DNA of 56,913 bases from an uncultured Prolixibacteraceae bacterium (GTDB lineage Bacteria; Bacteroidota; Bacteroidia; Bacteroidales; Prolixibacteraceae), in assembly GCA_937915865.1 (NCBI GenBank), contig CALGIG010000103.1, forward strand, positions 1 through 56,913, in the 5' to 3' direction. A program made the translations under genes and the position numbers. The notes under the pieces are model-generated. The model ran no database searches. It was given only the letters and a program-made list of their open reading frames with translations, and was not told the DNA's origin. This document shows, piece after piece, positions 36,077 through 45,321 of the stretch; within the stretch, counting starts at the first letter, position 1; each line of letters opens with the position of its first letter.

Positions 36077-38530
36077 TTACACCTGATCAACGATTTCCAG
36101 AGGTAACTCAACCATAAAAGTACTACCTTTCCCCGGCTCCGATTCAACCGATACTCTTCCACCCAACATAGTCACCAGTTTTTTGCTGATAGACAAGCCT
36201 AATCCTGTCCCTTCGTGTTTTCGGGCAACACCTGAGTCAATCTGAATAAATGGCTTGAACAAAGTCTTAAGCTGCCCTGAGTCAATTCCTATCCCTGTAT
36301 CACTCACCTTAACTACGAAATAATTGTCCCTTTTGAATACATTTACCTTAACAGAGCCAATCTCAGTAAATTTTAACGCATTGTTTACCAAATTAATAAT
36401 TACCTGCTGAACCCTCATTTGATCACTTACAACTTCTGTCAATTCCGGGTCGATTGTACATGTTAAAACTAAATTTTTACTTTGTGCAAATGGTCTCGAT
36501 ATATCAATTACATTTTGAACTACATCTGAAATTTTAAAGCGGTCGGTACTCAATTTTAGCTGACCAGCCTCAATTTTGGATAAATCGAGAATATCGTTAA
36601 TAAGCGACAATAAATGCCGGCCACTCTTTTGTGTCATTCGCAGTTGTTTTTTCTGCTCATCATTCAGGGGGCCAGGCAATTCCTGAAGCAACATTCCGGT
36701 AAAACCAATGATTGAGTTTAACGGAGTGCGTAACTCGTGCGACATAGTGGCCAAAAATGCAGATTTTAATTGGTCAGCTGATTCAGCCCGTTCTTTAGCT
36801 ATTTCTAACTCAGCGGTACGTTCTTCAACCATTTTTTCGAGGTGTTTGCGATAATTTTCAAGTTCCAACTCCGCAAGTTTTCGATCGGTTATGTCAATAA
36901 CTACAGCTATCCGCGCTTTGCGCCCCATGTAATCTATGTCATGAGAAGTAGCAATGATCGAAATAACCGCGCCATCTTTTCTGATGTGATGCCATTCGCC
37001 AACATAAGCATGGCCATATAAGCTCTTAGCTACCTGAATGATAGCATTTTTTTCTTCGGACGGGTAAAGATCGGGCAATTGCATTGACAACACTTCGCTA
37101 ATCGAAAAGCCATATTGTTTAATAAAAGCCTCATTGACTGCAAGAAAATATAGTGTATCCGTATCATAAATCAGTAATGGAACAGGATTGCGTTCGAATA
37201 GGAACCGATATTTTTCTTCGCTTATCCGTAACAATTCCTCCGCAAGTTTCCTTTCTGTAATATCCCAGAAAATCCCCTGAACTCCGACAATAGAGCCATT
37301 TCCGTCTTTAACAGGAACCTTAATCACTTGAGTCCAGCAGGTTTGCCCGTCACGTATCTCACACATTTCAGTTTCAACAGGTTTGCCTGTTTCCAGAAAA
37401 TCTAAATCCTCTTTCCGGTATTTCTCTGCCAGTTCTTTTGAAAAGAAATCATAATCAGTTTTTCCCCCAATTTCAGATGACTGGATATTTATCTCTTTGG
37501 CAAAATTATCGTTGCAAGACACAAAAAACAGCTCCTTGTTTTTAACAAAAATCTTTTGAGGCAGATTTTCGAGCAAAGTACGGTATTTGACCAGGCTTTC
37601 AATAAGGCTTAACTGCATTTTTTTTCGCTCATAAATGACTGATGAAAGCACCAAAAAAGTGATGGCCACAACTCCAATAAAACTTTGAATTACCAGTATA
37701 GATTCATTTTGCCGGAGTGCATTATTTACATAGTGGTGCATACTGTACCATATTGCCAATCCGCTAATAATAAAAACAAACACACTTGTTTCAAATTTGC
37801 CAAATCGGAATATAGACCACAATAAAACAGGAATAAACAAATAGATCAGGTTATATTTTGTGAAAAATATCAGATAGGATGTAAAGCCCAACACAAAAAT
37901 AAATCCGGCTAATTCTCCAAGTTTCGCCAAAGTCCAGTAATTAAATTTTATTTGATTCCAATTGATGATGATTGGTGTCAGAATCAATATACCCAAAGTA
38001 TCTCCAAACCACCAATTTAACAGCATGTGATCAAAAACTATCCAGTGGTTTGTAAATACACAAAATGACAAAGACCCTATGAAGGCAGCTATTAACGTTG
38101 CAAACAATGCTCCGGCAACGATAAAAAGAGTAGTGCCTTTTAACGTTTCAAATGGGTTAGGGTGATTAGAAAATTTCGAAATCAACCATGCCCCCATAAT
38201 GGTTTCCATCGTGTTGCCTATTGCTGTAATGGAGGAAAGAAAAAATGCAGAGCTAAAGGGTAGTTCTGAAACAGACAATACCTGAAGATTAGCCATTAAT
38301 GCACCAATAAAAATAGCTGGCCAAACCCTATAACCGGCAAGTAAGGCCATCGCCAAAGCAATACCTGAAGGCATCCATACCGGAGACGCATTGGTACCTT
38401 CAAACGCAAAGGTTAAACCTAACCGTGCTGTAAAATAGTAGCTTACAGCAATTAAAGCCAGTAAAACAGGCCAAGGCCATTTAATTAAAAGCTTAGAATA
38501 CTTAGCTGGTTGGTGAATCTCTAAGGTCAT
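36077..38530 (-). CDS. MASE1-PAS-PAS membrane histidine kinase
   Basis: An 817-residue sensor kinase. The first ~310 residues form a MASE1 integral-membrane sensor of about eight helices (YYFTARLGLTFAFEGTNASP, VWMPSGIALAMALL). Two PAS domains follow at ~320-435 (KYRTLLENLPQKIFV) and ~440-560 (KYRFLFERNPVPLLI), then a coiled coil, HisKA box MSHELRTPLNSIIGF, and ATPase motifs NLVNNALKFTEIGS, DTGIGIDSG and GTGLGLSISKKL. The MASE1 ligand is unknown. It is the first gene of a three-gene signalling operon. Confidence 0.93.
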   Translation of the reverse strand: MTLEIHQPAKYSKLLIKWPWPVLLALIAVSYYFTARLGLTFAFEGTNASPVWMPSGIALAMALLAGYRVWPAIFIGALMANLQVLSVSELPFSSAFFLSSITAIGNTMETIMGAWLISKFSNHPNPFETLKGTTLFIVAGALFATLIAAFIGSLSFCVFTNHWIVFDHMLLNWWFGDTLGILILTPIIINWNQIKFNYWTLAKLGELAGFIFVLGFTSYLIFFTKYNLIYLFIPVLLWSIFRFGKFETSVFVFIISGLAIWYSMHHYVNNALRQNESILVIQSFIGVVAITFLVLSSVIYERKKMQLSLIESLVKYRTLLENLPQKIFVKNKELFFVSCNDNFAKEINIQSSEIGGKTDYDFFSKELAEKYRKEDLDFLETGKPVETEMCEIRDGQTCWTQVIKVPVKDGNGSIVGVQGIFWDITERKLAEELLRISEEKYRFLFERNPVPLLIYDTDTLYFLAVNEAFIKQYGFSISEVLSMQLPDLYPSEEKNAIIQVAKSLYGHAYVGEWHHIRKDGAVISIIATSHDIDYMGRKARIAVVIDITDRKLAELELENYRKHLEKMVEERTAELEIAKERAESADQLKSAFLATMSHELRTPLNSIIGFTGMLLQELPGPLNDEQKKQLRMTQKSGRHLLSLINDILDLSKIEAGQLKLSTDRFKISDVVQNVIDISRPFAQSKNLVLTCTIDPELTEVVSDQMRVQQVIINLVNNALKFTEIGSVKVNVFKRDNYFVVKVSDTGIGIDSGQLKTLFKPFIQIDSGVARKHEGTGLGLSISKKLVTMLGGRVSVESEPGKGSTFMVELPLEIVDQV

Positions 38531-38698
38531 AGATCATTTCGGTTAAATTTGTATTATACAAACCCGATATTAAGTTTATCTGATCAGCCTATACCTCTTT
38601 GACCCTTTCCTCTTATCTATTATTAAAGAGATTGGCACACCTCTAATATAATGAAACAGAACGAGAATTCCAATTACAAAATGTATGTAAATAACTTT

Positions 38699-39586
38699 CT
38701 AAACCCAATCAATCCCCTTTTTCAGTAATTCCAATGTTTTGGCCTCAGCGCTTCCTGGGACCGGCTGGTACTGGTAAACCCATTCTACTTCTGCTGGTAA
38801 ACTCACTAATATTGATTCAGTGTTTCCATCCGATTCCAACCCGAATTTGGTACCTCGGTCGTATATCAGGTTAAATTCCACGTAGCGGCCCCTGCGGATT
38901 TTCTGCCAGTGTTTTTCGGCTTCGGTAAACGAGCGGTGTCCGTTGTTTTTCATCAGTTCGGAGTAAATAACCGGATAAACATTAGCCAAATCAGAAGTCA
39001 GGTTAAGCATTTTCTCGTAGTCCGATTCGTGATGAACAGTAACCCGATCAAAGAAAATTCCGCCAATACCACGGGTTTCCTGGCGATGTTCGATGTAAAA
39101 ATAATCGTCGGCCCAGTTTTTCCATACCGGATAAAAAGAAGCATCGTATTTATCACATATATCTTTCAGCGTTTGATGAAACCAACGGGCTTCGTCAGTA
39201 TTGATATACATTGGCGTGAGATCGATTCCGCCACCAAACCATGACGATCCGTTGTCGAGACTGAAATGGCGTACGTTAGTATGAATAGTTGGCACGAACG
39301 GATTACTGGAATGGAGTATGGAAGAAATGCCGGTCGCTTCAAATTTTGAAGCTTTTTCGCCCAGCAGATGGCCCATATTTTCGTTAAAATCTCCTTTCAC
39401 ATGCGAGAAGTTGACACCTGCTTTTTCAATAATCGAACCGTTTTGCATCACACAAGTAAGGCCCGAACCAATTTCCTTTTCCCACAAATCTTTTGTGAAT
39501 TTCCCAGTTCCGTCGGCATCTTCTAAAATGCTGCAAATGGTTTGCTGAATATTTTTGTAAAGAGTGGCAGTTTTCGATACGTTCAC
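38699..39586 (-). CDS. hemF: oxygen-dependent coproporphyrinogen III oxidase
   Basis: A 295-residue enzyme turning coproporphyrinogen III into protoporphyrinogen IX with O2. WFGGGIDLTPMY, VHHESDYEK and RRGRYVEFNLIYDRGT are family signatures. The start is GTG: an in-frame TAA lies upstream and no early ATG exists. It is the last gene of the heme island, split from hemG by a repeat-filled gap of about 450 bases, so it may have its own promoter. With hemN it gives both routes for the step. Confidence 0.95.
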   Translation of the reverse strand: MNVSKTATLYKNIQQTICSILEDADGTGKFTKDLWEKEIGSGLTCVMQNGSIIEKAGVNFSHVKGDFNENMGHLLGEKASKFEATGISSILHSSNPFVPTIHTNVRHFSLDNGSSWFGGGIDLTPMYINTDEARWFHQTLKDICDKYDASFYPVWKNWADDYFYIEHRQETRGIGGIFFDRVTVHHESDYEKMLNLTSDLANVYPVIYSELMKNNGHRSFTEAEKHWQKIRRGRYVEFNLIYDRGTKFGLESDGNTESILVSLPAEVEWVYQYQPVPGSAEAKTLELLKKGIDWV

Positions 39587-39680
39587 GGCAATTGTTTTTG
39601 GGTTATTCTTTTATTCTATCTATATTAAGGTGAGTTCGATGTAAGAGTAAATTGTATATGACTGAAAAACTTCAAATTAA

Positions 39681-39776
39681 TAAGGTTAAAAATGTTTATG
39701 CTTCGAATTTCTACTAAGGTTGAATTCAAAAATAAGGGTTCAAAACCTTACAATACCTTTTTAACCTTAGTAGAAA
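39681..39776. repeat. 14-bp inverted repeat with nested arms
   Basis: TTTCTACTAAGGTT (39708-39721) is the exact reverse complement of AACCTTAGTAGAAA (39763-39776). Inside, TAAGG (39733-39737) pairs with CCTTA (39746-39750). A competing arm TAAGGTTAAAAA at 39681-39692 is complementary to 39758-39769, so two alternative folds exist. Confidence 0.8.
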
Positions 39777-39862
39777 ATGCAATCCCCATAACACAAAATC
39801 TTATTGCCTTATTTACAGAATATTACAATTAAATTTAGTTCGAACTCACGTTATATTATTCA

Positions 39863-40034
39863 TATCCGAAGGATACCATATTAATGCCCCCAATTCATTG
39901 GGGCCTAAAAAACTTGATGTAAACGAACAACCCCTATTAAGGGGTTGAAATTCAACCCGGTTCCGGGTTGCTTTTATTTACTTGCTTTTCCACCAGCATT
40001 GCTGACGGTCATCAATATTCAACTCCTTCGGAGT
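39863..40034. repeat. cluster of five short hairpins (intergenic repeat)
   Basis: In order: TATCC-gaa-GGATA (39863-39875), GCCCC-GGGGC (39886-39904), CAACCCC-GGGGTTG (39928-39947), CAACCCGG-tt-CCGGGTTG (39953-39970) followed by CTTTTATTT, and ACTCC-ttc-GGAGT (40022-40034). No gene lies in 39587-40037. The fourth hairpin with its T-rich tail could terminate plus-strand transcription. Confidence 0.75.
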
Positions 40035-40037
40035 AAT

Positions 40038-41423
40038 TTAATGGCCCAATATTTTCCCTGCCAGTTCTTCAGCAATGGTCCGTCCTTGTTTCACGCGGTC
40101 GGCCATGCCTATTCCGTCGCGAATATTTCCGGCCAAAATTAAGCCTGGATATTTTTGCTGAAGTTTTTCAATCATCTCAAAACGGGCGCCCGATGTTTCG
40201 GTATATTGTGGAATAGCTTTCGGATAGCGGTGAATACGCATCAAATCAGGACTAAAACTACGATTACTCATCATTCGGGGTAAATCCTTTCGAATCAGCG
40301 CTTCAATTTCATCGTTATCCATTTGGGCAATGTCGGGGCGTTTGGTTCCACCCATAAACGCCGAAAGTAACGCTCCGCCTTGAGGCGCACGGCCTTCAAA
40401 GAACGACGATGTAAACAACACTCCAAGAATATTTTTGTTTTCCTTACCGGGAATTAATCCGCCAAAAGCATTCAGATTAATGCCTTTCCACTTTTCGAAT
40501 CCCATCAAAACCTGTGTCACCGCAGCATATTTTAACGAACGGAATGGGGCAATCTCTTCTTCATTCAGGAAAAGGAGAAGATTAGCCAAAGCGTATCCAC
40601 CACAGGTAGTTACCAAGTGTTTTGTTTCGAACTGAATCAGATTCTCGGGTGTGGTAATCTGCAAATGAAAGCCATTTTCTGTAGGTTTTACCATGGTGTC
40701 AGCTGACAATAAAAAGCTGTCAGGACCAATGGCCTCAGTAAGTGCGTCAATGAGATTTTGCAAACCACCTTTAGCTGAAAATACCTCTTTGGTCGCTTTT
40801 TTATCGCGGTCGGTTTTGGGTAATTTGGCCTTTTTTATCGATCCGCGGATAAAACTTCCATATTCCTGTTCCAGGTTCCAGAGTTTGGGCAGCGCATATT
40901 TGGGCACCAGTTCATACGGATTTCCAGCATAAATTCCCGAAATAAAAGGGTCGATGGCATAATCGAGAAAGCTGTTCCCCAGTCGGCGTTTTACCAATTC
41001 GGCCAAAGTTTCGTTCGGGTTGGTTCCTTTGGCGCGCCATGGTTCGCCTAATATCCGGAATTTATCGCCCCAGGTAAAAAGTGGGGTCGAAATGGCAGAC
41101 CACAATCCTGAAGGTAATGCATTCCACTGACTGTTTTTCCATATTAGCCTACGCTTCGCTGCCGGATTTGCTGTCTCCAGTTCACATCTCCCTGCCATAT
41201 CTTCAAATAATTCAGCGATCTCGGGATTGCCAACAACTCCAGTATTTGGCCCGGTTTCGTATACAAAACCTTTTTCACGGATAGTTTGGATAACTCCTCC
41301 GGTTTTGGCCGATTTATCGATGATGACTACATTAATTCCTGACTTTTTCAGGTAATAACCCATAGTGAGGCCGGTTAAGCCAGCACCAATAATTACAACG
41401 TAAGGTTTAGTCGAATCAGTCAT
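40038..41423 (-). CDS. hemG: protoporphyrinogen oxidase (HemY-type, FAD-dependent)
   Basis: A 461-residue flavoprotein oxidising protoporphyrinogen IX to protoporphyrin IX, peripheral to the membrane. The dinucleotide fold is VIIGAGLTGLTMGYYLKKSG; GPNTGVVGNPEIAEL, FISGIYAGNPYELVP and the C-terminal GNIRDGIGMADRVKQGRTI are family motifs. It is the oxygen-dependent HemY type despite the common Bacteroidota name hemG. It starts two bases after the hemN stop. Confidence 0.94.
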   Translation of the reverse strand: MTDSTKPYVVIIGAGLTGLTMGYYLKKSGINVVIIDKSAKTGGVIQTIREKGFVYETGPNTGVVGNPEIAELFEDMAGRCELETANPAAKRRLIWKNSQWNALPSGLWSAISTPLFTWGDKFRILGEPWRAKGTNPNETLAELVKRRLGNSFLDYAIDPFISGIYAGNPYELVPKYALPKLWNLEQEYGSFIRGSIKKAKLPKTDRDKKATKEVFSAKGGLQNLIDALTEAIGPDSFLLSADTMVKPTENGFHLQITTPENLIQFETKHLVTTCGGYALANLLLFLNEEEIAPFRSLKYAAVTQVLMGFEKWKGINLNAFGGLIPGKENKNILGVLFTSSFFEGRAPQGGALLSAFMGGTKRPDIAQMDNDEIEALIRKDLPRMMSNRSFSPDLMRIHRYPKAIPQYTETSGARFEMIEKLQQKYPGLILAGNIRDGIGMADRVKQGRTIAEELAGKILGH

Positions 41424-41425
41424 GT

Positions 41426-42802
41426 TTACACTGGTTTTGAGAAATTGGTCTGCCCTGATTTTAAAAGCGGATCGAACGATGCCGCAACGTTGCGAATAAA
41501 CAACTGCCCTTCAGATGTAATTTGTATTTTCTCGTCGGAAAGGCTTATGATTCTGTCGATGGAAAACTGTTGCAGCAACTCAGAATTATAAGTCGTGTGC
41601 GACTTTACCTGATCAGCAGTCATGCCCAGAATGCGACCCAGATCGACCCAAACAATTTGTTCGTTGCACATCAGTTCGGTAATCACTTCGCGAACCACAA
41701 TCTGATCGGAAGTGAGCGCATAACCTTTGATAGTCGTCAATTCACCTTTATTTATTAATTCAATGTATTCGTCAATCGACTTGGTATTTTGCGCATAAAC
41801 GCCTTCCAACTGGCTGATTCCGGTTACACCAAAGGCATAAACCTGTCCGGTGGTGCGGCGGGTACAATACCCCTGAAAATTGCGGTGCAATTGTCGGTTG
41901 CGCCGGGCAAGGCTCAGTTCGTCATTGTTTAGCGCGTAATGATCCATCCCTATGGCTTCGTACCCGTTTTGTGTCATCAACGAATAAGCAACTTCGTACA
42001 TTTTTACTTTTTCGTCGGATGCCGGAAGCCCTTCTTTCTCTAGCTGTTTCTGAATTTTACTGACCCATGGAACATGTGCATACGAAAAAGTCACCAATCG
42101 GTCCGGCTTCAGTTCAATAGCTTTCTGTATGGTTTCAGAAAAGTTAGCCGCTGTCTGTTTGGGCAAACCGTAAATGAAATCGAGGTTTACGGCCATGTTG
42201 GGCGAATCCTGTTTCAGGAAAGCCATAATTTCTTTCACCGGAAGGGCAGCCTGTTCGCGGTTAACCGCGTCGAGCACTTCAATATTAAAATCCTGAATCC
42301 CCAGACTGAAACGATTGAAACCGGCTTTTTTCAATCCGGTCATTTGCTCGTAGGTAAGGTATGCCGGATTGACTTCAATGGCAATTTCCGGGTTGGGAAT
42401 GAACTCAAAGGTGTCGAACAGCAACCCATTAATTTCCTGCAAATACTCATACGGAACTGCATTGGGCGTACCTCCTCCATAATGGATTTGTGATACTTTC
42501 CTTTTTTTGTCCAGTCGCGAGGTGACCATCCTTATTTCCTTAAGCAATGCTTCGTGGTATGCTTTCACCACTTCTTCTTTCCGCAAAGCATACGAATTAC
42601 AGCCGCAGAAATAGCACAATTTCAGGCAAAACGGGATATGAATGTAAATGGAAATATTCTCAGGATTCCACTGATTCGATTCGTCAATGGCCTTCAAATA
42701 ATTAGCCGTCCCGAAGGTATCAGTAAAAAAATTAGCCGGTGGATAGCTGGTATAGCGCGGTACCGGGTAATTGTATTTTTCGAGCAGTTCGCGGTTGGTC
42801 AT
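41426..42802 (-). CDS. hemN: oxygen-independent coproporphyrinogen III dehydrogenase (radical SAM)
   Basis: A 458-residue radical SAM enzyme. The cluster motif is CLKLCYFCGC (CxxxCxxCxC, the HemN form), after IHIPF; HYGGGTPNAV, RFSLGIQDFN and NLDFIYGLPKQT follow. The N-terminal PRYTSYPP is the HemN trip-wire region, and the C-terminal HemN domain includes MDHYALNNDELSLA and FQGYCTRRT. These favour true HemN over HemW. It is coupled to hemG and sits 158 bases from hemE across two GC-rich repeats. Confidence 0.96.
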   Translation of the reverse strand: MTNRELLEKYNYPVPRYTSYPPANFFTDTFGTANYLKAIDESNQWNPENISIYIHIPFCLKLCYFCGCNSYALRKEEVVKAYHEALLKEIRMVTSRLDKKRKVSQIHYGGGTPNAVPYEYLQEINGLLFDTFEFIPNPEIAIEVNPAYLTYEQMTGLKKAGFNRFSLGIQDFNIEVLDAVNREQAALPVKEIMAFLKQDSPNMAVNLDFIYGLPKQTAANFSETIQKAIELKPDRLVTFSYAHVPWVSKIQKQLEKEGLPASDEKVKMYEVAYSLMTQNGYEAIGMDHYALNNDELSLARRNRQLHRNFQGYCTRRTTGQVYAFGVTGISQLEGVYAQNTKSIDEYIELINKGELTTIKGYALTSDQIVVREVITELMCNEQIVWVDLGRILGMTADQVKSHTTYNSELLQQFSIDRIISLSDEKIQITSEGQLFIRNVAASFDPLLKSGQTNFSKPV

Positions 42803-42814
42803 AGTTGTAAATTT

Positions 42815-42952
42815 AAAGCCCCCTCCAAACCTCCCCCGAAAGGGGTAGGCTTAAAGAAGCTCTGCAATAGTTTTTTGTTTATTCATCATTTGATGTTTCA
42901 ATATTATTGATTGCAGTTATCTCCCCCCTCCCTCGGAGGAGGTCGGGGGAGG
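42815..42952. repeat. two GC-rich palindromic repeats between hemN and hemE
   Basis: 42815-42853 (AAAGCCCCCTCCAAACCTCC and on to GGGGTAGGCTT) is a member of the family at 32072-32107. 42921-42952 holds CTCCCCCCTCC followed by GGAGGAGGTCGGGGGAG, a related but distinct palindrome. They occupy almost the whole hemE-hemN gap. Confidence 0.8.
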
Positions 42953-42960
42953 CTACTACT

Positions 42961-43995
42961 TTATCTTCCCCAATCAGTTCGTTTCACCCAATCGGCAAGG
43001 AACTTGGCATTCTCAAACGAAATGCCCGGCATAAATCCGTGTCCAAGGTTGAAAATCCAGTTTTGGTTTTTGCTACCAAATTCGATATAAGGTTCAAGCG
43101 CCTTTTCAATTTCAGGCTGACTTGCATACAACAATCGAGGATCGACATTTCCCTGAAGGCCGATCTTCGGATCGACTAATTTTCGTGCCAGATTAAGCGG
43201 CGTTTGCCAGTCTATGCTCAGATAGTCGCAATCTTCGGGCGTGATTTGCGCAATTCCGGTTCCCAGTCCTTTGGGAAAGAAAATGAACGGAATGCCTTTA
43301 TCGCGAACTGCCGCAGCAATTTTTCTTGTTGCCGGCATAAACAGTTCGTGGTACAAATCGGCTGGAACCAATCCGGCATGTGTATCAAACAACTGGAACA
43401 CATCTACGCCATGATTGACCTGTTCCTGCGCATAAATAACCGACAGATTGGTAACAACCCCAATGAGTTTCTTCGTAGCCGCCTTGTTTTCGTAAATAAA
43501 TTTAATGGCTTCCGGAAAATCGCCTTTGCGACCAAGTCCCTGCAACATGAACAACAAAACCGTCAACGGAGCGCCGCAAAAACCAATGAGTGGAGTATCC
43601 TCGCGTTTAATGCGGATAATCTCATCGATCACATCGTAGATGTAATTCAATTTTGAAGGATCAGGATTCAGCCCGGCCAGCGGATTTTCGCGATAGGCCA
43701 GCGGTTGATCGAACAACGGGCCGCTGTCATTAAATTCAAGTCCCATTCCCAGCGCATGTGGAATTACCAGAATGTCGGAGAACAAAATACCGGCGTCAAC
43801 GCCCAGATCGTCAACCGGAAGAAGGGTAACTTTTGCGGCTATTTCAGCATTTTGCATCATCTGCCAGAATGTGTAATCTTCCTTAATTTTCATGTACGAC
43901 GGCAACACACGTCCGGCCTGACGCATAAACCAAACTGGCGGTCGTTCAGTCTTCTCTCCCCTAAGCGCCTTCAGTAAAATTGAATTTGTTGTCAA
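42961..43995 (-). CDS. hemE: uroporphyrinogen III decarboxylase
   Basis: A 344-residue enzyme removing four carboxyls from uroporphyrinogen III. PVWFMRQAGRVLPSY (substrate arginines), FSDILVIPHALGMGLEF (catalytic Asp), GFCGAPLTVLLFML and NLGHGFMPG are family hallmarks. The start is TTG: an in-frame TGA lies three codons upstream, and the first internal ATG would remove the substrate-binding region. It lies 23 bases after the basic unknown gene. Confidence 0.95.
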   Translation of the reverse strand: MTTNSILLKALRGEKTERPPVWFMRQAGRVLPSYMKIKEDYTFWQMMQNAEIAAKVTLLPVDDLGVDAGILFSDILVIPHALGMGLEFNDSGPLFDQPLAYRENPLAGLNPDPSKLNYIYDVIDEIIRIKREDTPLIGFCGAPLTVLLFMLQGLGRKGDFPEAIKFIYENKAATKKLIGVVTNLSVIYAQEQVNHGVDVFQLFDTHAGLVPADLYHELFMPATRKIAAAVRDKGIPFIFFPKGLGTGIAQITPEDCDYLSIDWQTPLNLARKLVDPKIGLQGNVDPRLLYASQPEIEKALEPYIEFGSKNQNWIFNLGHGFMPGISFENAKFLADWVKRTDWGR

Positions 43996-44018
43996 AATAT
44001 GTCAGTTTGTTAAAATTA

Positions 44019-45152
44019 CTATTCTCTCCTTCTTTCCCTACTTTCTTTTTTTTCTTCCTTTTTCGAAGATTCAGATTTTTTTGTATTCTGGCTATTTTGT
44101 TTTGCCTCACTTCGCGAGCGACTTTTTTGGTTGATATTAACTGAACGTTCCCGTGAAGAATTATCAATTTGCTGACGAAACTTTTCACGAGATTCAGGAC
44201 GACTCTGAAGTGTACGTTGCTGTTCGGAAGATTGATTTCTCTGTTGTGTTTGAGTGGGACGACTATATTCGCGACGTTGCTGGCTTTGACTTTGTTGTTG
44301 CTGATTAACCTGACGCCGTTCCTGTTCTTGCCTAATGTTTTCATTGCTTCGTGAGCTACTTCCGCTATTTATTCTTCGATTAGGTTGGTTATCGTAGGTT
44401 CGTGAAGATTGACGCTGTATCTGTCGTCCAGAATTGCTTGATTCCCGATGCCTGTTTTCGAAAGAGTTGTCAGGATGACGATCAGCAAAATCTCTACGAC
44501 GTATATCATTGAAATGACTATTTGTAATATTAAAATGCCTTTCATTAATTCGATTGAAAGTTATTCTTCTGTCAACATAAATATTTACGTGGCGATAATA
44601 TCTAAATGTAGGGTATGGCTTGTAATAATAAAACCAACGAGGATAAGATCCCCAGTAAAATGGCGAGTGCCAAACGACATAACGCGGGCCCCAAAAGAAA
44701 GAGAAAATCAAAGGTGTCCGTACAAATACCGGTTCTATAATATAACCAGGACCATAAATCCAGGGGTCACCTACTACCTGAATACGATGGCGACCATCAG
44801 CAACACGCTCAATTTCAATTGTTGCAACATCCTGATAAACATCTTCATCAAGTATTGCCTGAATTACAACAAGCGAATTTCGGTCGTCGGTAGTCTCAAC
44901 AACTCTTAGATAATCAACGTAACCATCCTGATTCAAATCAAGATTAGAAATACGATTATCCGGATCATTCAGGCGATTTTCAAATTCTTCCAGATTTTTC
45001 GATTCAGCAAAGATTGAAGAAACCGCATCCAAGTCGAGATTATCACTAATATCATAACCGGTTGCACGGGCAGTAGTCCTTATCTGCTGGGCCTTTAATG
45101 TGAAGCAATTTGTGCACAAGGCCAAAACTAAAATTACAATTTTTGTTTTCAT
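44019..45152 (-). CDS. exported protein with EF-hand-like motif and basic Gln/Arg/Ser-rich tail
   Basis: A 377-residue protein, not assigned to a named family. It has a signal peptide (MKTKIVILVLALCTNCFTLKAQ). Residues ~70-85 read LDLNQDGYVDYLRV, an EF-hand/dockerin-like DxNxDGxxD loop. The segment ~150-200 is Tyr/Trp-rich (YWGSYPRWFYYYKPYPTF). The final ~180 residues are low-complexity and strongly basic (RQEQERRQVNQQQQSQSQQR), ending KKEEKKESRERRRE. It interrupts the heme genes between hemL and hemE on the same strand. A link to heme is inference from position only. Confidence 0.8.
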   Translation of the reverse strand: MKTKIVILVLALCTNCFTLKAQQIRTTARATGYDISDNLDLDAVSSIFAESKNLEEFENRLNDPDNRISNLDLNQDGYVDYLRVVETTDDRNSLVVIQAILDEDVYQDVATIEIERVADGRHRIQVVGDPWIYGPGYIIEPVFVRTPLIFSFFWGPRYVVWHSPFYWGSYPRWFYYYKPYPTFRYYRHVNIYVDRRITFNRINERHFNITNSHFNDIRRRDFADRHPDNSFENRHRESSNSGRQIQRQSSRTYDNQPNRRINSGSSSRSNENIRQEQERRQVNQQQQSQSQQRREYSRPTQTQQRNQSSEQQRTLQSRPESREKFRQQIDNSSRERSVNINQKSRSRSEAKQNSQNTKKSESSKKEEKKESRERRRE

Positions 45153-45321
45153 GTTCGTTTTATTAATAGGTTCCTGTTTCTGCTGAATTTTAACCAGGTA
45201 AATCAGCTTACAAGACTACTTCAAAAAATCTGCCAGAGTTTAAACAGTCACCAATTCCAATGGAAAAAGAGATAGTACTCAGGGCAATCTTCAACACATC
45301 AAGCATTGCAGCGTTGACTTT

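Noticed and set aside
41426..42802. HemW (heme chaperone) instead of HemN
   Set aside because: The CxxxCxxCxC motif, the PRYTSYPP N-terminus and the position inside the heme island favour HemN.
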